64,000 nucleotides of DNA from Saccharothrix espanaensis DSM 44229. Its GTDB lineage: Bacteria > Actinomycetota > Actinomycetes > Mycobacteriales > Pseudonocardiaceae. This document shows, one piece after another, positions 9,837 to 19,140 of the stretch (position 1 is the first letter of the stretch; every line of letters begins with the position of its first letter). The translations under genes were made by a program, and so were the position numbers. Below the pieces are notes generated by a model. It worked only from the letters and a program-made list of their open reading frames with translations. It was not told the DNA's origin and did no database searches. The stretch covers positions 2,604,001 through 2,668,000 of the forward strand of contig NC_019673.1 in assembly GCF_000328705.1 (NCBI RefSeq). Reading direction: 5' to 3'.

Positions 9837-10691
9837 GGTCACCGTCTCGAACTTCACTTCCTTGTTCGGCTTGCCACCACCGGGCGACGGGTCGAACGAG
9901 CCGTCGTGACCCGCGCGGGCCACGTCGTCGATCAGCTTCAGGCCGTCCTCGTCCAGGCTGCCGAACACCGTGTAGTCCGGCGAGAGCTGCGCGTCGCCGT
10001 AGACGATGAAGAACTGGCTGCCGTTGGTGCCCTTCTGGGTCTCCTGGTCCTTGCCCGCGTTCGCCATGGCCAGGTAGCCGCGCCCGTAGGTCAGCTCCGG
10101 CCAGGTCTCGTCGTCGAAGGCGTAGCCGGGGCCGCCGCTGCCGGTGCCCGACGGGTCGCCGCACTGGAGCATCTGCAGGCCCTGGGTGCCGATCCGGTGG
10201 CAGCCGACGCCGTTGAAGTAGCCCTGCTTGGCCAGGCTGATGAACGAGTTCACCGTGCACGGGGCCAGCGAGCGGTCCAGGGTCAGCTTCAGGTCGCCGA
10301 TGTTCGCCTTGACGGTGGCGGTCGCGGTGCCGGTGGAGGAGATCCCGGCCGCCTCGGGGGCCTTCGTGCCCTCCTTGGCCGAGGGCTCCTTCGACGCCCG
10401 GTACTCGCAGCCCACCGGGTCCGCGAGCGGGGTCGGCCGCTTGGGCAGCGCCTTGACCTCGGTCGGGATCTGGATCGGGGCGGCCGAGGTGGAGCTGGCG
10501 GCGGTGTCGGTGTCCCCGCCGCCGAAGTCCGCGGTGGTGAGCCAGTAGACCCCACCCGCGACCACGACGACGAGCACGACGGTCAAGCCCACCGAGAGGA
10601 CTCGGCGCCGCTTCGCGCGCTCCGCCCGACGGACGAGCTGGCGCTCCAGCTTCCGCTTGGCCTGCTCGCGGCGCTGCACGTTGGTCGGCAC
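9828..10691 (-). CDS. Membrane-anchored cyclophilin-type peptidyl-prolyl isomerase
   Basis: About 287 residues. A basic N-terminus ([13 protein letters not shown]) precedes one transmembrane helix ([20 protein letters not shown]), a Ser/Thr/Ala-rich linker and an extracytoplasmic cyclophilin domain with [22 protein letters not shown] and [11 protein letters not shown]. It probably helps fold exported proteins. GTG at 10691 is preferred because GGGAGG lies 6 nt upstream; the upstream TTG at 10697 leaves no room for that site. Position between rel and hisS matches the mycobacterial ppiB-like gene. The stop lies in a duplicated 20-mer. Confidence 0.9.
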   Translation of the reverse strand: MPTNVQRREQAKRKLERQLVRRAERAKRRRVLSVGLTVVLVVVVAGGVYWLTTADFGGGDTDTAASSTSAAPIQIPTEVKALPKRPTPLADPVGCEYRASKEPSAKEGTKAPEAAGISSTGTATATVKANIGDLKLTLDRSLAPCTVNSFISLAKQGYFNGVGCHRIGTQGLQMLQCGDPSGTGSGGPGYAFDDETWPELTYGRGYLAMANAGKDQETQKGTNGSQFFIVYGDAQLSPDYTVFGSLDEDGLKLIDDVARAGHDGSFDPSPGGGKPNKEVKFETVTVA

Positions 10692-10836
10692 CTGCAACCT
10701 CCCTGTTCTCGCGTCGACCGGCGACGATCGCTCAGCAGTCTAGGGGGCTCGTATATAGCTGGTGTCAGGCGGATAGGCTGGTCGGGAGGTCCACCGGCAT
10801 CCGTTGCCGTTGGCGTTGCCGTCGAGAGGTGTCCGC

Positions 10837-11535
10837 GTGCTGGTGATCGGGTTCCCCACCGGCGCCCTCCAGGCCAACTGCTTCCTGCTCGCGACCGAGG
10901 CCGGCGGCCCGTGCGTGGTGGTCGACCCCGGCCAGGACGCGACCGAGCCGCTCGCCGAGGCGCTGCGCGAGCACCGGCTGTCCCCGGTCGCCGTCCTGCT
11001 CACCCACGGCCACTTCGACCACACCTTCTCCGTCGCGCCGGTCTGCGACGGCAACGACGTGCCCGCCTGGATCCACCCCGCCGACCGCGCGCTGCTGTCC
11101 GACCCGCTCAAGGGGATCAGCGCCGAGTCGCGCGCGTTCTTCGGCGGCGACCTGGAGATGCGCGAGCCGCGCGAGGTGCGGGAGCTGACCGACGGGGTCG
11201 AGCTCGACCTCGCGGGCCTGCGGCTGACCGTCGACCACACCCCGGGCCATACCGGCGGGTCGGTGATGTTCCGCGCCGGCACCGAGGAGGGCGGACGGCT
11301 CGTGCTGTCCGGCGACACCCTCTTCGCCGGCTCCATCGGACGCACCGACCTGCCGGGCGGCGACCACCGGTCCATGCTCGCGTCACTGCGCACCAAGGTG
11401 CTGACGCTGGGGGACGACACGGTGGTCCTGCCCGGCCACGGGCCCACGACGACCATCGGCCGCGAGCGCGTGAGCAACCCGTTCCTGCTGGAACTGGGCG
11501 ACGACGCGCCCGCCGCACCGCACCGAGGACTGTGA
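10837..11535 (+). CDS. MBL-fold metallo-hydrolase (glyoxalase II-like)
   Basis: A 232-residue metallo-beta-lactamase-fold enzyme. The metal-binding THGHFDH lies near residues 56-62, and HTPGHTGGS and [19 protein letters not shown] follow, as in glyoxalase II/persulfide-dioxygenase-like proteins that sit beside hisS in actinobacteria. The exact thioester substrate is not known. GTG at 10837 is chosen because GAGAGG lies 7 nt upstream; an in-frame start at 10804 lacks one. The stop overlaps the hisS GTG. Confidence 0.88.
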   Translation: MLVIGFPTGALQANCFLLATEAGGPCVVVDPGQDATEPLAEALREHRLSPVAVLLTHGHFDHTFSVAPVCDGNDVPAWIHPADRALLSDPLKGISAESRAFFGGDLEMREPREVRELTDGVELDLAGLRLTVDHTPGHTGGSVMFRAGTEEGGRLVLSGDTLFAGSIGRTDLPGGDHRSMLASLRTKVLTLGDDTVVLPGHGPTTTIGRERVSNPFLLELGDDAPAAPHRGL

Positions 11536-12803
11536 TCACCGTGACCGCGTTCGCCGCCCCCAAGGGCGTCCCGGACTACTTCCCGCCCACCTCCGCCGGT
11601 TTCGTCGCCGTCCGCGACACCCTGGTGGACTCCGCGCGCCGCGCCGGCTACGGGTACATCGAGCTGCCCGTCTTCGAGGACACCGCGCTGTTCGCGCGTG
11701 GCGTCGGCGAGTCGACCGACGTGGTGACCAAGGAGATGTACACCTTCACCGACCGGGGCGACCGGTCGATCACCCTGCGCCCCGAGGGCACCGCGGGCGT
11801 GATGCGGGCCGTGATCGAGCACGGCCTGGACCGGGGCCAGCTCCCGGTGAAGCTGGTCTACGCGGGCCAGTTCTTCCGCGCCGAGCAGCCGCAGGCCGGC
11901 CGCTACCGGCAGTTCCACCAGGTCGGCGTCGAGGCGATCGGGGTGGACGACCCGGCGCTGGACGCCGAGGTCATCGCGGTCGCCGACGAGGCGTTCCGGC
12001 GGATGGGCCTGACCGGCTACCGGCTGGAGCTGACCTCGCTGGGCGACGCGTCGGACCGGCCCGCCTACCGGGAACTCCTCCAGGCGTTCCTGGCGGGGCT
12101 GCCGCTGGACGCCGACACCCGCCGGCGCGCCGCGATCAACCCGCTGCGCGTGCTGGACGACAAGCGGCCCGAGGTGCGGGCCCTGGTGCAGGACGCGCCG
12201 CTGATGCGCGACCACCTCTCCGCCGCCTCGCGCGAGCACTACGAGGCGGTCAAGGGCTACCTGGTGGACCTGGGCGTGGAGTTCGTGGAGAACCCGCGGA
12301 TGGTGCGCGGCCTGGACTACTACACCAAGACCTGCTTCGAGTTCGTCCACGACGGCCTGGGCGCGCAGTCCGCCATCGGTGGCGGCGGGCGCTACGACGG
12401 CCTGATGGAGCAGCTCGGCGGGCAGCCGCTGTCCGGGGTCGGTTTCGGCCTGGGCGTGGACCGCTCGCTGCTGGCGTGCCAGGTTGAAGGGGTGCAGCCG
12501 GGCGACCTCACCCGGTGCGACGTGTACGGCGTGCCGCTGGGCGAGGCGGCGAAGGCGCGGCTGGTGGCGCTGTCCGCGCCGCTGCGCGCGGCGGGCGTCC
12601 GGTACGACCTGGCGTACGGCGGCAAGGGCCTCAAGGGCGCGATGAAGGGCGCCGACCGGTCCGGCGCGCGGTTCGCCCTGGTGCTCGGCGAGCGGGACAT
12701 CGAAGCGGGCGTCGTGCAGCTCAAGGAGCTGTCCTCCGGCGACCAGCGCGAGGTGCCGCTGGTGGACGTGTTGATCTCGGTGACGGAGGCGTTGGGCCGG
12801 TGA
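11532..12803 (+). CDS. hisS: Histidyl-tRNA synthetase
   Basis: A 423-residue class II aminoacyl-tRNA synthetase charging tRNA-His. Seen are [13 protein letters not shown] (motif 2 region), [19 protein letters not shown], the histidine-binding [12 protein letters not shown], and motif 3 [13 protein letters not shown]. The C-terminal anticodon-binding domain contains [26 protein letters not shown] at 11532 overlaps the preceding stop; an internal GTG at 11541 gives a protein three residues shorter. A membrane-protein gene overlaps the 3' end by 4 nt. Confidence 0.97.
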   Translation: MITVTAFAAPKGVPDYFPPTSAGFVAVRDTLVDSARRAGYGYIELPVFEDTALFARGVGESTDVVTKEMYTFTDRGDRSITLRPEGTAGVMRAVIEHGLDRGQLPVKLVYAGQFFRAEQPQAGRYRQFHQVGVEAIGVDDPALDAEVIAVADEAFRRMGLTGYRLELTSLGDASDRPAYRELLQAFLAGLPLDADTRRRAAINPLRVLDDKRPEVRALVQDAPLMRDHLSAASREHYEAVKGYLVDLGVEFVENPRMVRGLDYYTKTCFEFVHDGLGAQSAIGGGGRYDGLMEQLGGQPLSGVGFGLGVDRSLLACQVEGVQPGDLTRCDVYGVPLGEAAKARLVALSAPLRAAGVRYDLAYGGKGLKGAMKGADRSGARFALVLGERDIEAGVVQLKELSSGDQREVPLVDVLISVTEALGR

Positions 12804-13426
12804 GCGAGGAGCGGATCCCACTCGACCTGCTGGATCCCGCCGCGGTGCGCAAGCGCGCCCGGACGGTGGCCATCGGCGCGCTGCTGGTGGCCGGCGCGTT
12901 CGGCGGGTTGCTGGGACTGCTCGCCGGGCAGACCGCGGGCCTGGTCACCGCCGCCGTGTTCGCCGTGCCGCTGCTGTTGCTGGCGTGGTCGGAGGCGCGG
13001 CGGCGGGTGTGGCTGGCGGGCCGCGTGCTGTCCGTGCGCGCCTTCGGCACCCGGTCGGTCGACCTGCACGCCGCCGACCAGGTCGACCTCCTGGTGACCG
13101 ACCTGCGCGGCAGCCGGACGGTGGGGCTGTTCGTGCGCGGCGGCGGCAAGGCGATCAACCTGGCGCTGGCCATCTACGCGGGCACCGGCGGCCGGGAGCA
13201 GGGCGTGTTCGGCCTGCGCAAGCTCGCCGACGTGCTGGCCGGCCGCGGCGACGCCCTGGGCCTGGTGTTCTCCGACCTGCTCGTGGCGCAGCTGCGGGCC
13301 GAGGCGCGCGGCTTGGCCGCCGCTGACCGCCCGCTCTACCAGCTGGGTTCGCTGGCCCCGGCCGGGCGGCTCGCGCAGAAGCTCAACCCGGACGCGGTGT
13401 CCCGGTTCGTCTCGACCCTGGACTGA
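12800..13426 (+). CDS. Hypothetical two-helix membrane protein
   Basis: A 208-residue protein with no recognised family. Two hydrophobic helices lie near residues 25-45 and 48-65 ([34 protein letters not shown]), followed by a hydrophilic ~140-residue domain that may be PH-like. The GTG overlaps the hisS stop by 4 nt, so it is translated with hisS. No catalytic motif is visible. Confidence 0.75.
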   Translation: MSEERIPLDLLDPAAVRKRARTVAIGALLVAGAFGGLLGLLAGQTAGLVTAAVFAVPLLLLAWSEARRRVWLAGRVLSVRAFGTRSVDLHAADQVDLLVTDLRGSRTVGLFVRGGGKAINLALAIYAGTGGREQGVFGLRKLADVLAGRGDALGLVFSDLLVAQLRAEARGLAAADRPLYQLGSLAPAGRLAQKLNPDAVSRFVSTLD

Positions 13427-13431
13427 CGGCC

Positions 13432-13470
13432 CCGACCTAGACGGCTCCGACCTAGACGGCCCTGACCTGG
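13432..13470. repeat. Short tandem repeat, 15-nt unit
   Basis: Two near-identical 15-nt units (CCGACCTAGACGGCT then CCGACCTAGACGGCC) plus a partial third lie just after the membrane-protein stop. The rest of the gap to 13674 shows no clear gene. A minus-strand frame ending near 13490 reads like a protein C-terminus but has no start, so it may be a remnant. Confidence 0.6.
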
Positions 13471-13674
13471 CGCTGGGAGGACTGGCGGCTCAGGTCACGG
13501 CGAACCGCCCGACGAGGGTCGTCTCGGTGAGCCCGCCGGCCGTACCCTCAGCAGCCAGGCCACGCAGCCGCCAGGCCACGGTGCCGGACCCGCTCGGCGT
13601 CCCGTCCGGCCGCACGGCGTGCCGCTCACCCGGCGGGCCACCGTCGACCGCTGCGGGGTGAGCCGGAGCCCGGC

Positions 13675-14538
13675 TCAGTCGTTCGGCAGGCCCCAGGTGC
13701 CCTTCGGCGGTGACGGCGACTGGGTGGCGGTCGCGTCCGTGGTCGGCGGGGTGCCGCCGATGAAGCGCACCAGCGACTCGTCGTGCTCCACGCGGCCGGG
13801 GAACGGATCGCCGGCCGTGCGCCGGGCCAGGTCGGCGATCGGCAGTTCGAGGTGCGAGCCGAGCAGCACGAAGTTGCCGAACCGCCGGCCCCGGAACACC
13901 GCCGGCTCGGCCATCACGCACGCGTGCCGGAACACCGCCCGCACGGTCGCGGCCTGCGCCTTGGCGAACCCGAGCCCGCCGCCGTCGCCGATGTTGGCCG
14001 CGTAGACCCCGCCGCCGCGCAGCGCCCGCGCGGCCAGTTCCACGAACTCGACCGACGTCAGGTGCGCCGGCGTCCGCGCGCCCGCGAACACGTCGGTCAC
14101 CACCAGGTCGAACGTGTCCGGCGGGGCCTTCTCCAGCACCGCCCGCGCGTCGCCGTTGCGGATCTTCACCCGCCACCCCTTCTCCAGCGGCAGCAGGCCG
14201 CGGACCAGGTCGATCAGCGCCGCGTCGACCTCCACCACCTGCTGGGTGGACCCCGGCCGGGTGGCGGCCACGTACCGGGGCAGCGACAGGCCCCCGCCGC
14301 CCAGGTGCAGGGCGCGGACCGGCTCGTCGCCGGGCGCGATCAGGTCGGCCACGTGGCCGAGCCGGCGCAGGTACTCGAACTCCAGGTGGCGCGGGTCGTC
14401 CAGGTCGACGTGCGACTGCGGGGTGCCGTTGAGGCGCAGCGTCCACGCGCGCGGCACGTCCGGGTCGGGGACGAGTTCCGCGATACCCGAGTCGACCTCC
14501 CTGGTGATGGTCTCGTCGGCTTTCCGGGTGCGTCCCAC
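13675..14538 (-). CDS. Spermidine synthase-like (polyamine aminopropyltransferase fold) protein
   Basis: A 287-residue Rossmann-fold protein of the spermidine synthase-like group. It has ALHLGGGGLSLPRYV (cofactor loop), VVEVDAALIDL, the nucleotide-contacting NGDARAVL, and VTDVFAG at the catalytic-Asp position. Many actinobacterial members of this group are not proven polyamine enzymes, so the substrate is open. It is transcribed alone, divergent from the DUF1304 gene. The C-terminal ~30 residues are a Pro/Ser/Thr-rich tail. Confidence 0.8.
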   Translation of the reverse strand: MGRTRKADETITREVDSGIAELVPDPDVPRAWTLRLNGTPQSHVDLDDPRHLEFEYLRRLGHVADLIAPGDEPVRALHLGGGGLSLPRYVAATRPGSTQQVVEVDAALIDLVRGLLPLEKGWRVKIRNGDARAVLEKAPPDTFDLVVTDVFAGARTPAHLTSVEFVELAARALRGGGVYAANIGDGGGLGFAKAQAATVRAVFRHACVMAEPAVFRGRRFGNFVLLGSHLELPIADLARRTAGDPFPGRVEHDESLVRFIGGTPPTTDATATQSPSPPKGTWGLPND

Positions 14539-14651
14539 CCGGTCGATTATCCCGGTAGCGCCCGGCCGCGCCCCCGCCGGTCGGCCGGCCCGCCCAGCCG
14601 CTCGGTCGTGCCCCGCGGCGGGCCGGGCGCGGCGTCGGTACGGTACCCGCC

Positions 14652-15014
14652 GTGCAGACCGTCGCGAACGTGCTCACCGCGCTGGTCGCGGCCATCCACC
14701 TGTACATCCTGGTGCTGGAGATGTTCCTGTGGAACACCCCGCGCGGGCGCGCGGCCTTCGGCACCACGCCGGAGTTCGCCGCCGAGTCCGCGACGCTGGC
14801 CGGCAACCAGGGCCTGTACAACGGCTTCCTGGCCGCCGGTCTGGTGTTCGCCCTGGTGGCGGGCGATGTCACCGGGTACGCGTTCGCCGTCTTCTTCCTG
14901 ATCTGCGTGATCGTGGCGGGCCTGTACGGCGCGGCCACGGTCAGCCGGCGAATCCTGTTCGTGCAGTCGGTGCCGGCGGCCCTGGCGCTGCTCGCGGTCT
15001 TCCTGGCGAGCTGA
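14652..15014 (+). CDS. DUF1304 small integral membrane protein
   Basis: A 120-residue, four-helix membrane protein matching the DUF1304 pattern: HLYILVLEMFLWNTPRGRAAF, then NQGLYNGFLAAGL and IVAGLYGA. The function of the family is unknown. GTG start at 14652. It faces the convergent YibE/F gene, whose end lies 18 nt beyond its stop. Confidence 0.85.
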   Translation: MQTVANVLTALVAAIHLYILVLEMFLWNTPRGRAAFGTTPEFAAESATLAGNQGLYNGFLAAGLVFALVAGDVTGYAFAVFFLICVIVAGLYGAATVSRRILFVQSVPAALALLAVFLAS

Positions 15015-15032
15015 CCGGGTCCCAGCGGGCGT

Positions 15033-16454
15033 TCACGGCCTCGGGCCGGGCCGCCGCCACGGGCCTTTGGCCGGGTCGTAGCCGGTGCGCAGGTCGCCGG
15101 TCATCCGGGTCCGCCACGCCGGTTCGGCCGGCTCGTCCCAGCCCGGGTCGTCCCAGTCGTCGTACTCGTCGTCGGTGTCGGCGTCGTCGGTGTCGACGTC
15201 CTCCGGTTCGGGTTCCGGTTCGGGTTCGCGGGCCGGCGCGGTCACGGGAGCGGGTTCGCGGATCGCCACGAACGCCGCCAGCGCCGTCGTGATCGGAACC
15301 GCCGCGACCAGGCCGATGCTGCCCACCAGGGTCCGCACGACCTCCTGCGCGACGTTCTGCGCGGTGAGGATCTCGCCCAGGTCCCGGCCGGACAGCGAGA
15401 ACGTCAGCAGCAGCGGGAGTGCGGTGCCCGCGTACGCCATGACCAGCGTGTTCACCACCGACGACAGGTGGTCGCGGCCGATCCGCGACCCGGCCGCGTA
15501 CAGCTCGCGGAAGCCGAGCGCCGGGTTCGCCCGGCGCAGCTCCCACACCGAGCTGGTCTGGGTCACGGTCACGTCGTCCAGCACGCCCAGCGCGCCGATG
15601 ATGGTGCCCGCGAGCAGCAGGCCGCGGGTGTCGATGCCGTGCCCCAGCGCCGCGACCAGGTTCGCGGTGTCCTGGTCGAGCCCGGTCAGCTTGGTCAACG
15701 CCGAGAACGCCAGGCCGAGCACGCCGATCAGCACGAGGCTGGCCAACGTGCCCAGCACCGCCGTGGACGTCCGCGCGGACACCCCGTGCGTCAGGTACAG
15801 CACCACGAACATGATCAGCCCGGCCCCGACGACGGCGACCGTCAACGGGTCCTCGCCGGCCAGGATCGACGGCAGCACGAACAGCACCAGCACCACGAAG
15901 CTCAGCGCCAGCGCGCCCAGCGCCGCCAACCCCTGCCAGCGGCCCAGCAGCAGCACGGCCGCGACGAACAGCACGGCCAGCAGCAGCATCGGCACGCCGC
16001 GCTGGAAGTCGGCGAGCTGGTAGGACTGGCCGGAGCCGGGATCGCCGCCGGCGTAGGACAGCACGACCGCGTCGCCCACCGCGAACGTCGGCGAGGTCGC
16101 CACGTCCGGCACCGGGATCCGCACCTCGCGCCCGGCCGCGTCGCCGTCGGACATCCTGACGGTCACCAGCACGCAGCCGGACGCGCCGGGCTGGTCGGCG
16201 TCCGGCCCGCACCCGCCGCGCGTCGCGGCCGTCACCTCGCCGCGCACCGGCACCTGGGTGAGCCCGGCCTCCGTGCCGGTGGCCTGGTCGTGGCCGAACG
16301 GGTAGAGCACCAGCGCGCCCACGACGGTGGCCAGCACCAGCGGCAGCAGCAGGACCAGCAGGAGCCTGCGAACGGGGGTGGAAGCGGGTTCGGCGTGCCG
16401 GCCGTGGCCGTGCCCGTGTGCGGTGGTCTGGTCCTTGGCGTGCACGGCGCACAT
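15033..16454 (-). CDS. YibE/F family multipass membrane protein
   Basis: A 473-residue membrane protein of the YibE/F family, whose function is uncertain. One N-terminal TM helix is followed by an OB-like extracytoplasmic domain (RGEVTAATRG... VTVRMSDGD), then about seven TM helices with GLDQDTANLVAALGHGIDTRGLLLAGTIIG, the family signature. The N-terminus is His-rich (GHGHGRH). The C-terminal ~80 residues are very acidic with Glu-Pro repeats. ATG start at 16454. Confidence 0.85.
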   Translation of the reverse strand: MCAVHAKDQTTAHGHGHGRHAEPASTPVRRLLLVLLLPLVLATVVGALVLYPFGHDQATGTEAGLTQVPVRGEVTAATRGGCGPDADQPGASGCVLVTVRMSDGDAAGREVRIPVPDVATSPTFAVGDAVVLSYAGGDPGSGQSYQLADFQRGVPMLLLAVLFVAAVLLLGRWQGLAALGALALSFVVLVLFVLPSILAGEDPLTVAVVGAGLIMFVVLYLTHGVSARTSTAVLGTLASLVLIGVLGLAFSALTKLTGLDQDTANLVAALGHGIDTRGLLLAGTIIGALGVLDDVTVTQTSSVWELRRANPALGFRELYAAGSRIGRDHLSSVVNTLVMAYAGTALPLLLTFSLSGRDLGEILTAQNVAQEVVRTLVGSIGLVAAVPITTALAAFVAIREPAPVTAPAREPEPEPEPEDVDTDDADTDDEYDDWDDPGWDEPAEPAWRTRMTGDLRTGYDPAKGPWRRPGPRP

Positions 16455-16484
16455 CCTGCCCGATCACCGAGCCCGCCTCGCGTC

Positions 16485-16515
16485 GGAGCGCGCCCCCGGC
16501 GGGAGGGCGCGCTCC
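16485..16515 (-). terminator. Hairpin after the lipoprotein gene
   Basis: A perfect 11-bp stem (GGAGCGCGCCC with GGGCGCGCTCC) around a 9-nt loop lies 7 nt beyond the minus-strand lipoprotein stop and ahead of the YibE/F start. No T tract is seen. Confidence 0.6.
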
Positions 16516-16521
16516 TCGTGC

Positions 16522-17091
16522 TCAGTTGTGGCAGCCCTGGTCGCGCTTGAAGACCAGCAGCTTGGTCACCGGGTCGCCGGAGAACCCGTAGCCGGTGTCA
16601 CCGCTGCGGTCGACGGAACTCCAGCTCACGCCCTCGCGCAGGGTCGGGTAGGCCGCACGGACCTCGGCCGCGGTCGACCCGAAGGTGATGCCTTCGGGAG
16701 TGCGCGCGGCGCGGTCCAGGCCGATCGACGCGACCCCCGTGCCGTCCTTCTGCAGCCAGAGCGAGCCCTCGCCGGACTTGAGCCGGTAGAGCTCGCACAG
16801 CTCCTGCCCCTCCGGCCCCTCCACCAGGCCGGTGGCGACGAGCTGCTCGGCGGTCATGCCGAGTCTGATGGCCCCGAACCCGCCCGGGTCGAGCACGCCC
16901 GACGCGGCGGCGGCCGACGTGGTCGGTGCGGGAGCCTTGGTGTCCGACGCCGGCGGCACCTGCGTGGCCGGACTGGTCGAGGTGGACGGCGCGGTGGGCG
17001 GCTGTTCGGCCGCCGGAGTGCCCGCCGTGCAGCCGGCCAGCGTGACACCCAGCGCACCGACGATGACCGCGGCCTTGAACGACTTCATCAT
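16522..17091 (-). CDS. Secreted lipoprotein of unknown function
   Basis: About 189 residues. A lipobox signal peptide (VGALGVTLAGC) is followed by a Ser/Thr/Pro/Ala-rich linker and a ~110-residue domain (FGAIRLGMTAEQLVATG) that resembles small actinobacterial cell-surface domains with an IRLGMT start. The only Cys residues in the mature domain are in ELCELY and the C-terminal DQGCHN, so they may form a disulfide. Tandem ATGs at 17091 and 17088 follow AGGGGGA; the second has better spacing. It is a single-gene unit. Confidence 0.8.
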   Translation of the reverse strand: MMKSFKAAVIVGALGVTLAGCTAGTPAAEQPPTAPSTSTSPATQVPPASDTKAPAPTTSAAAASGVLDPGGFGAIRLGMTAEQLVATGLVEGPEGQELCELYRLKSGEGSLWLQKDGTGVASIGLDRAARTPEGITFGSTAAEVRAAYPTLREGVSWSSVDRSGDTGYGFSGDPVTKLLVFKRDQGCHN

Positions 17092-17352
17092 TTCCCCCTG
17101 TGGCACAACGGAATCGGGCAGCCCAAACAACGTCCACAATGGACGTTCGGTAGCCGATTCCCCCCGGTGGAAGGGCCCGTTGGCCGCTTCCGGGTAGAGA
17201 GATGTTCGGCGGGCCGGTCTGGTTGCGAGTTCTCGGGTCACAGGTGGATCTCGCCCCGGATACGTGGTGAACCGTTCGACATCCGGACACTTCGGTGCGA
17301 ATTTCGGGTCGAGGTCTTCAACCCGGCGGGTCGCGGTGTCACAGTCCCAGGG

Positions 17353-18042
17353 GTGACGAACTGGACTCCCAACCACGGCCAGGACTTCGACCCGGTGCCC
17401 TACCGGCCCGAGCGGATGCCGGTCGAGCAGTCGCTGCGCACGGCGGCCGAGCTGCGCTCGCGGATGGACGAGCGGCGCACCGTCCGGATGTTCTCCCCCG
17501 ACCCCGTGCCCACCCAGGTCGTGCTGGACGCGATCGCCGTCGCCTCGACCGCGCCCAGCGGTGCCCACCAGCAGCCGTGGACCTTCGTCCGCGTGGTGGA
17601 CCCCGAGGTGCGCAAGGCCATCCGCGCCGCCGCCGAGCACGAGGAGCGCATCTCCTACGACGGCCGGCTGGGCGAGGAGTGGCTCGACGCGCTGCGCCCG
17701 CTGGGCACCGACGACGTGAAACCCCACCTCACCGACGCGCCGGAACTGGTCGTCGTGTTCCAGCAGCGGTTCTACCTGGAGCCCGACGGCAGCAGCCGCA
17801 AGCACTACTACGTCGACGAGTCGGTCGGCATCGCGGTCGGCATGCTGCTCACCGCGCTGCACCTGGCCGGTCTCGCCGCGCTCACCCACACGCCGTCGCC
17901 GATGAAGTTCCTCGGCGAGGTGCTCAACCGGCCGCGCAACGAAAAGGCGTTCGCGGTCATCCCGATCGGCTACCCGGCCGACGACTGCGTGGTGCCCAAC
18001 CTGGTCCGCAAGACGCTGGACCAGGTCGTGGTCACCGTCTGA
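17353..18042 (+). CDS. Nitroreductase-fold flavoprotein, iodotyrosine deiodinase-like
   Basis: A 229-residue FMN-dependent protein. The RRTVRMFSPDPVP and STAPSGAHQQPWTFV motifs bind FMN. The lid segment carries Glu98, Tyr102 and Lys123 (HEERISY ... DDVK) with the same 4- and 21-residue spacing as the substrate-binding Glu/Tyr/Lys triad of iodotyrosine deiodinase. The sequence TDAPELVVVFQQ also matches that subgroup rather than general nitroreductases. Reductive dehalogenation of halotyrosine is a reasonable inference, but a different substrate is possible. GTG start at 17353. Confidence 0.85.
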   Translation: MTNWTPNHGQDFDPVPYRPERMPVEQSLRTAAELRSRMDERRTVRMFSPDPVPTQVVLDAIAVASTAPSGAHQQPWTFVRVVDPEVRKAIRAAAEHEERISYDGRLGEEWLDALRPLGTDDVKPHLTDAPELVVVFQQRFYLEPDGSSRKHYYVDESVGIAVGMLLTALHLAGLAALTHTPSPMKFLGEVLNRPRNEKAFAVIPIGYPADDCVVPNLVRKTLDQVVVTV

Positions 18043-18060
18043 CCCGCCGCGCCGGCCCGT

Positions 18061-19140
18061 TCAGCCCAGCGGGTCGGCGAACGCGAAGTGCCGGGCCACG
18101 GCCTCCGCCACGGCGGCGGTGGCCCGGCGCAGCCGGTCGGCGGGGGAACCGGTCACCTCCAGCCACGGCACGCCGCGCGCGGCCAGCCCCGCCCGGAACA
18201 AGTCGGTCATCCACGGGCGCAGGTGCTCGCCGTCGCGCCACCCGTCCTGCTCGAACGGCACCCCGTCGTGGTCGGTGAGCAGGTAGAGCGCGGGTCGCGC
18301 GGCGTCCGGCGCGATGTCCGCGCGCGGCGCGCCCAGGTACCGGTGACCCCACACCACCGCCGCCCACGGGTCGTTGTCGCACACCACGACCGGCGCTTCG
18401 ACCGCCGCCGCGTCGATCAGCGCGTCCTGCCGCGCGGCGACGTCCTGGAAGTCACCGACCGTCCACACCAGACCGTCGAGGTCGGCGGCCGGGTCGAACG
18501 CCTTCGCGGCGGTCAGCTTGCGCTCGGTGTGGATCCGGCCGTACTCGGGTACCCAGGGTGCGCCGAGGTGCGCCGCGAGTTCTCGCGACAGCGTCGTCGT
18601 GCCGGTGCTCTCGGCCCCGACCACCACGATCCGGGCGGCCAGTCCGATCCGGGTCGCCGGGGCGAGGTGCGGCCAGAACGCCCGCGGGTCGGCGCGCACG
18701 GCGGTGCCCGACACCGGGTGCGCGACCCGCTCCCGGTCGACCAGGACGTGCCGCGCACCAAGGCGTTTCGCCATTTCGTCACCGTAGTGCTCGCTGGAGA
18801 ACACCGCGTCGACCGGAGCCGACGCCGGGTCGCCGTCGAGGATCGCCCGGCGCGCCAGCACCGCCCGCGCCACGCCCATGTGCAGCTCCCAGACCGGGTC
18901 GCTGTGGAAGTCCATCGGGTGGTCGTCCACGTCGCCGAGAATCACCAGCCCCGGCGTGCCGGCGTGCTCGGCGCGCAGCCACCGCACCCGGGACGCCAGG
19001 GGGATCGACTCGACCGACGACGCCAGCACCGCCACGGTGACCCGGGCGCTGCGCGCCACCGCCGTGCGGATCAGGTGGTGGTGCCCGGCGTGCGGCGGGT
19101 AGAACTTGCCCAGCACCAACGAGTGTGTGAACTCCGTCAT
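18061..19140 (-). CDS. nadR: NadR-like NMN adenylyltransferase / ribosylnicotinamide kinase
   Basis: A 359-residue protein with two domains. The N-terminal nucleotidyltransferase has GKFYPPHAGHHHLI (HxGH motif). The C-terminal P-loop domain starts VVGAESTGTTTLSRELA near residue 172. It would phosphorylate nicotinamide riboside and adenylylate NMN to NAD. The P-loop has Thr where Walker A normally has Lys (GxxxxGT rather than GK); this may be a subfamily trait or affect kinase activity. It lacks the DNA-binding domain of enterobacterial NadR. The ATG overlaps the pnuC stop by 4 nt. Confidence 0.85.
   Translation of the reverse strand: MTEFTHSLVLGKFYPPHAGHHHLIRTAVARSARVTVAVLASSVESIPLASRVRWLRAEHAGTPGLVILGDVDDHPMDFHSDPVWELHMGVARAVLARRAILDGDPASAPVDAVFSSEHYGDEMAKRLGARHVLVDRERVAHPVSGTAVRADPRAFWPHLAPATRIGLAARIVVVGAESTGTTTLSRELAAHLGAPWVPEYGRIHTERKLTAAKAFDPAADLDGLVWTVGDFQDVAARQDALIDAAAVEAPVVVCDNDPWAAVVWGHRYLGAPRADIAPDAARPALYLLTDHDGVPFEQDGWRDGEHLRPWMTDLFRAGLAARGVPWLEVTGSPADRLRRATAAVAEAVARHFAFADPLG

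Noticed and set aside
13490-13670. Possible minus-strand gene C-terminus near the tandem repeat
   Set aside because: No start or domain could be identified; left as a possible remnant.
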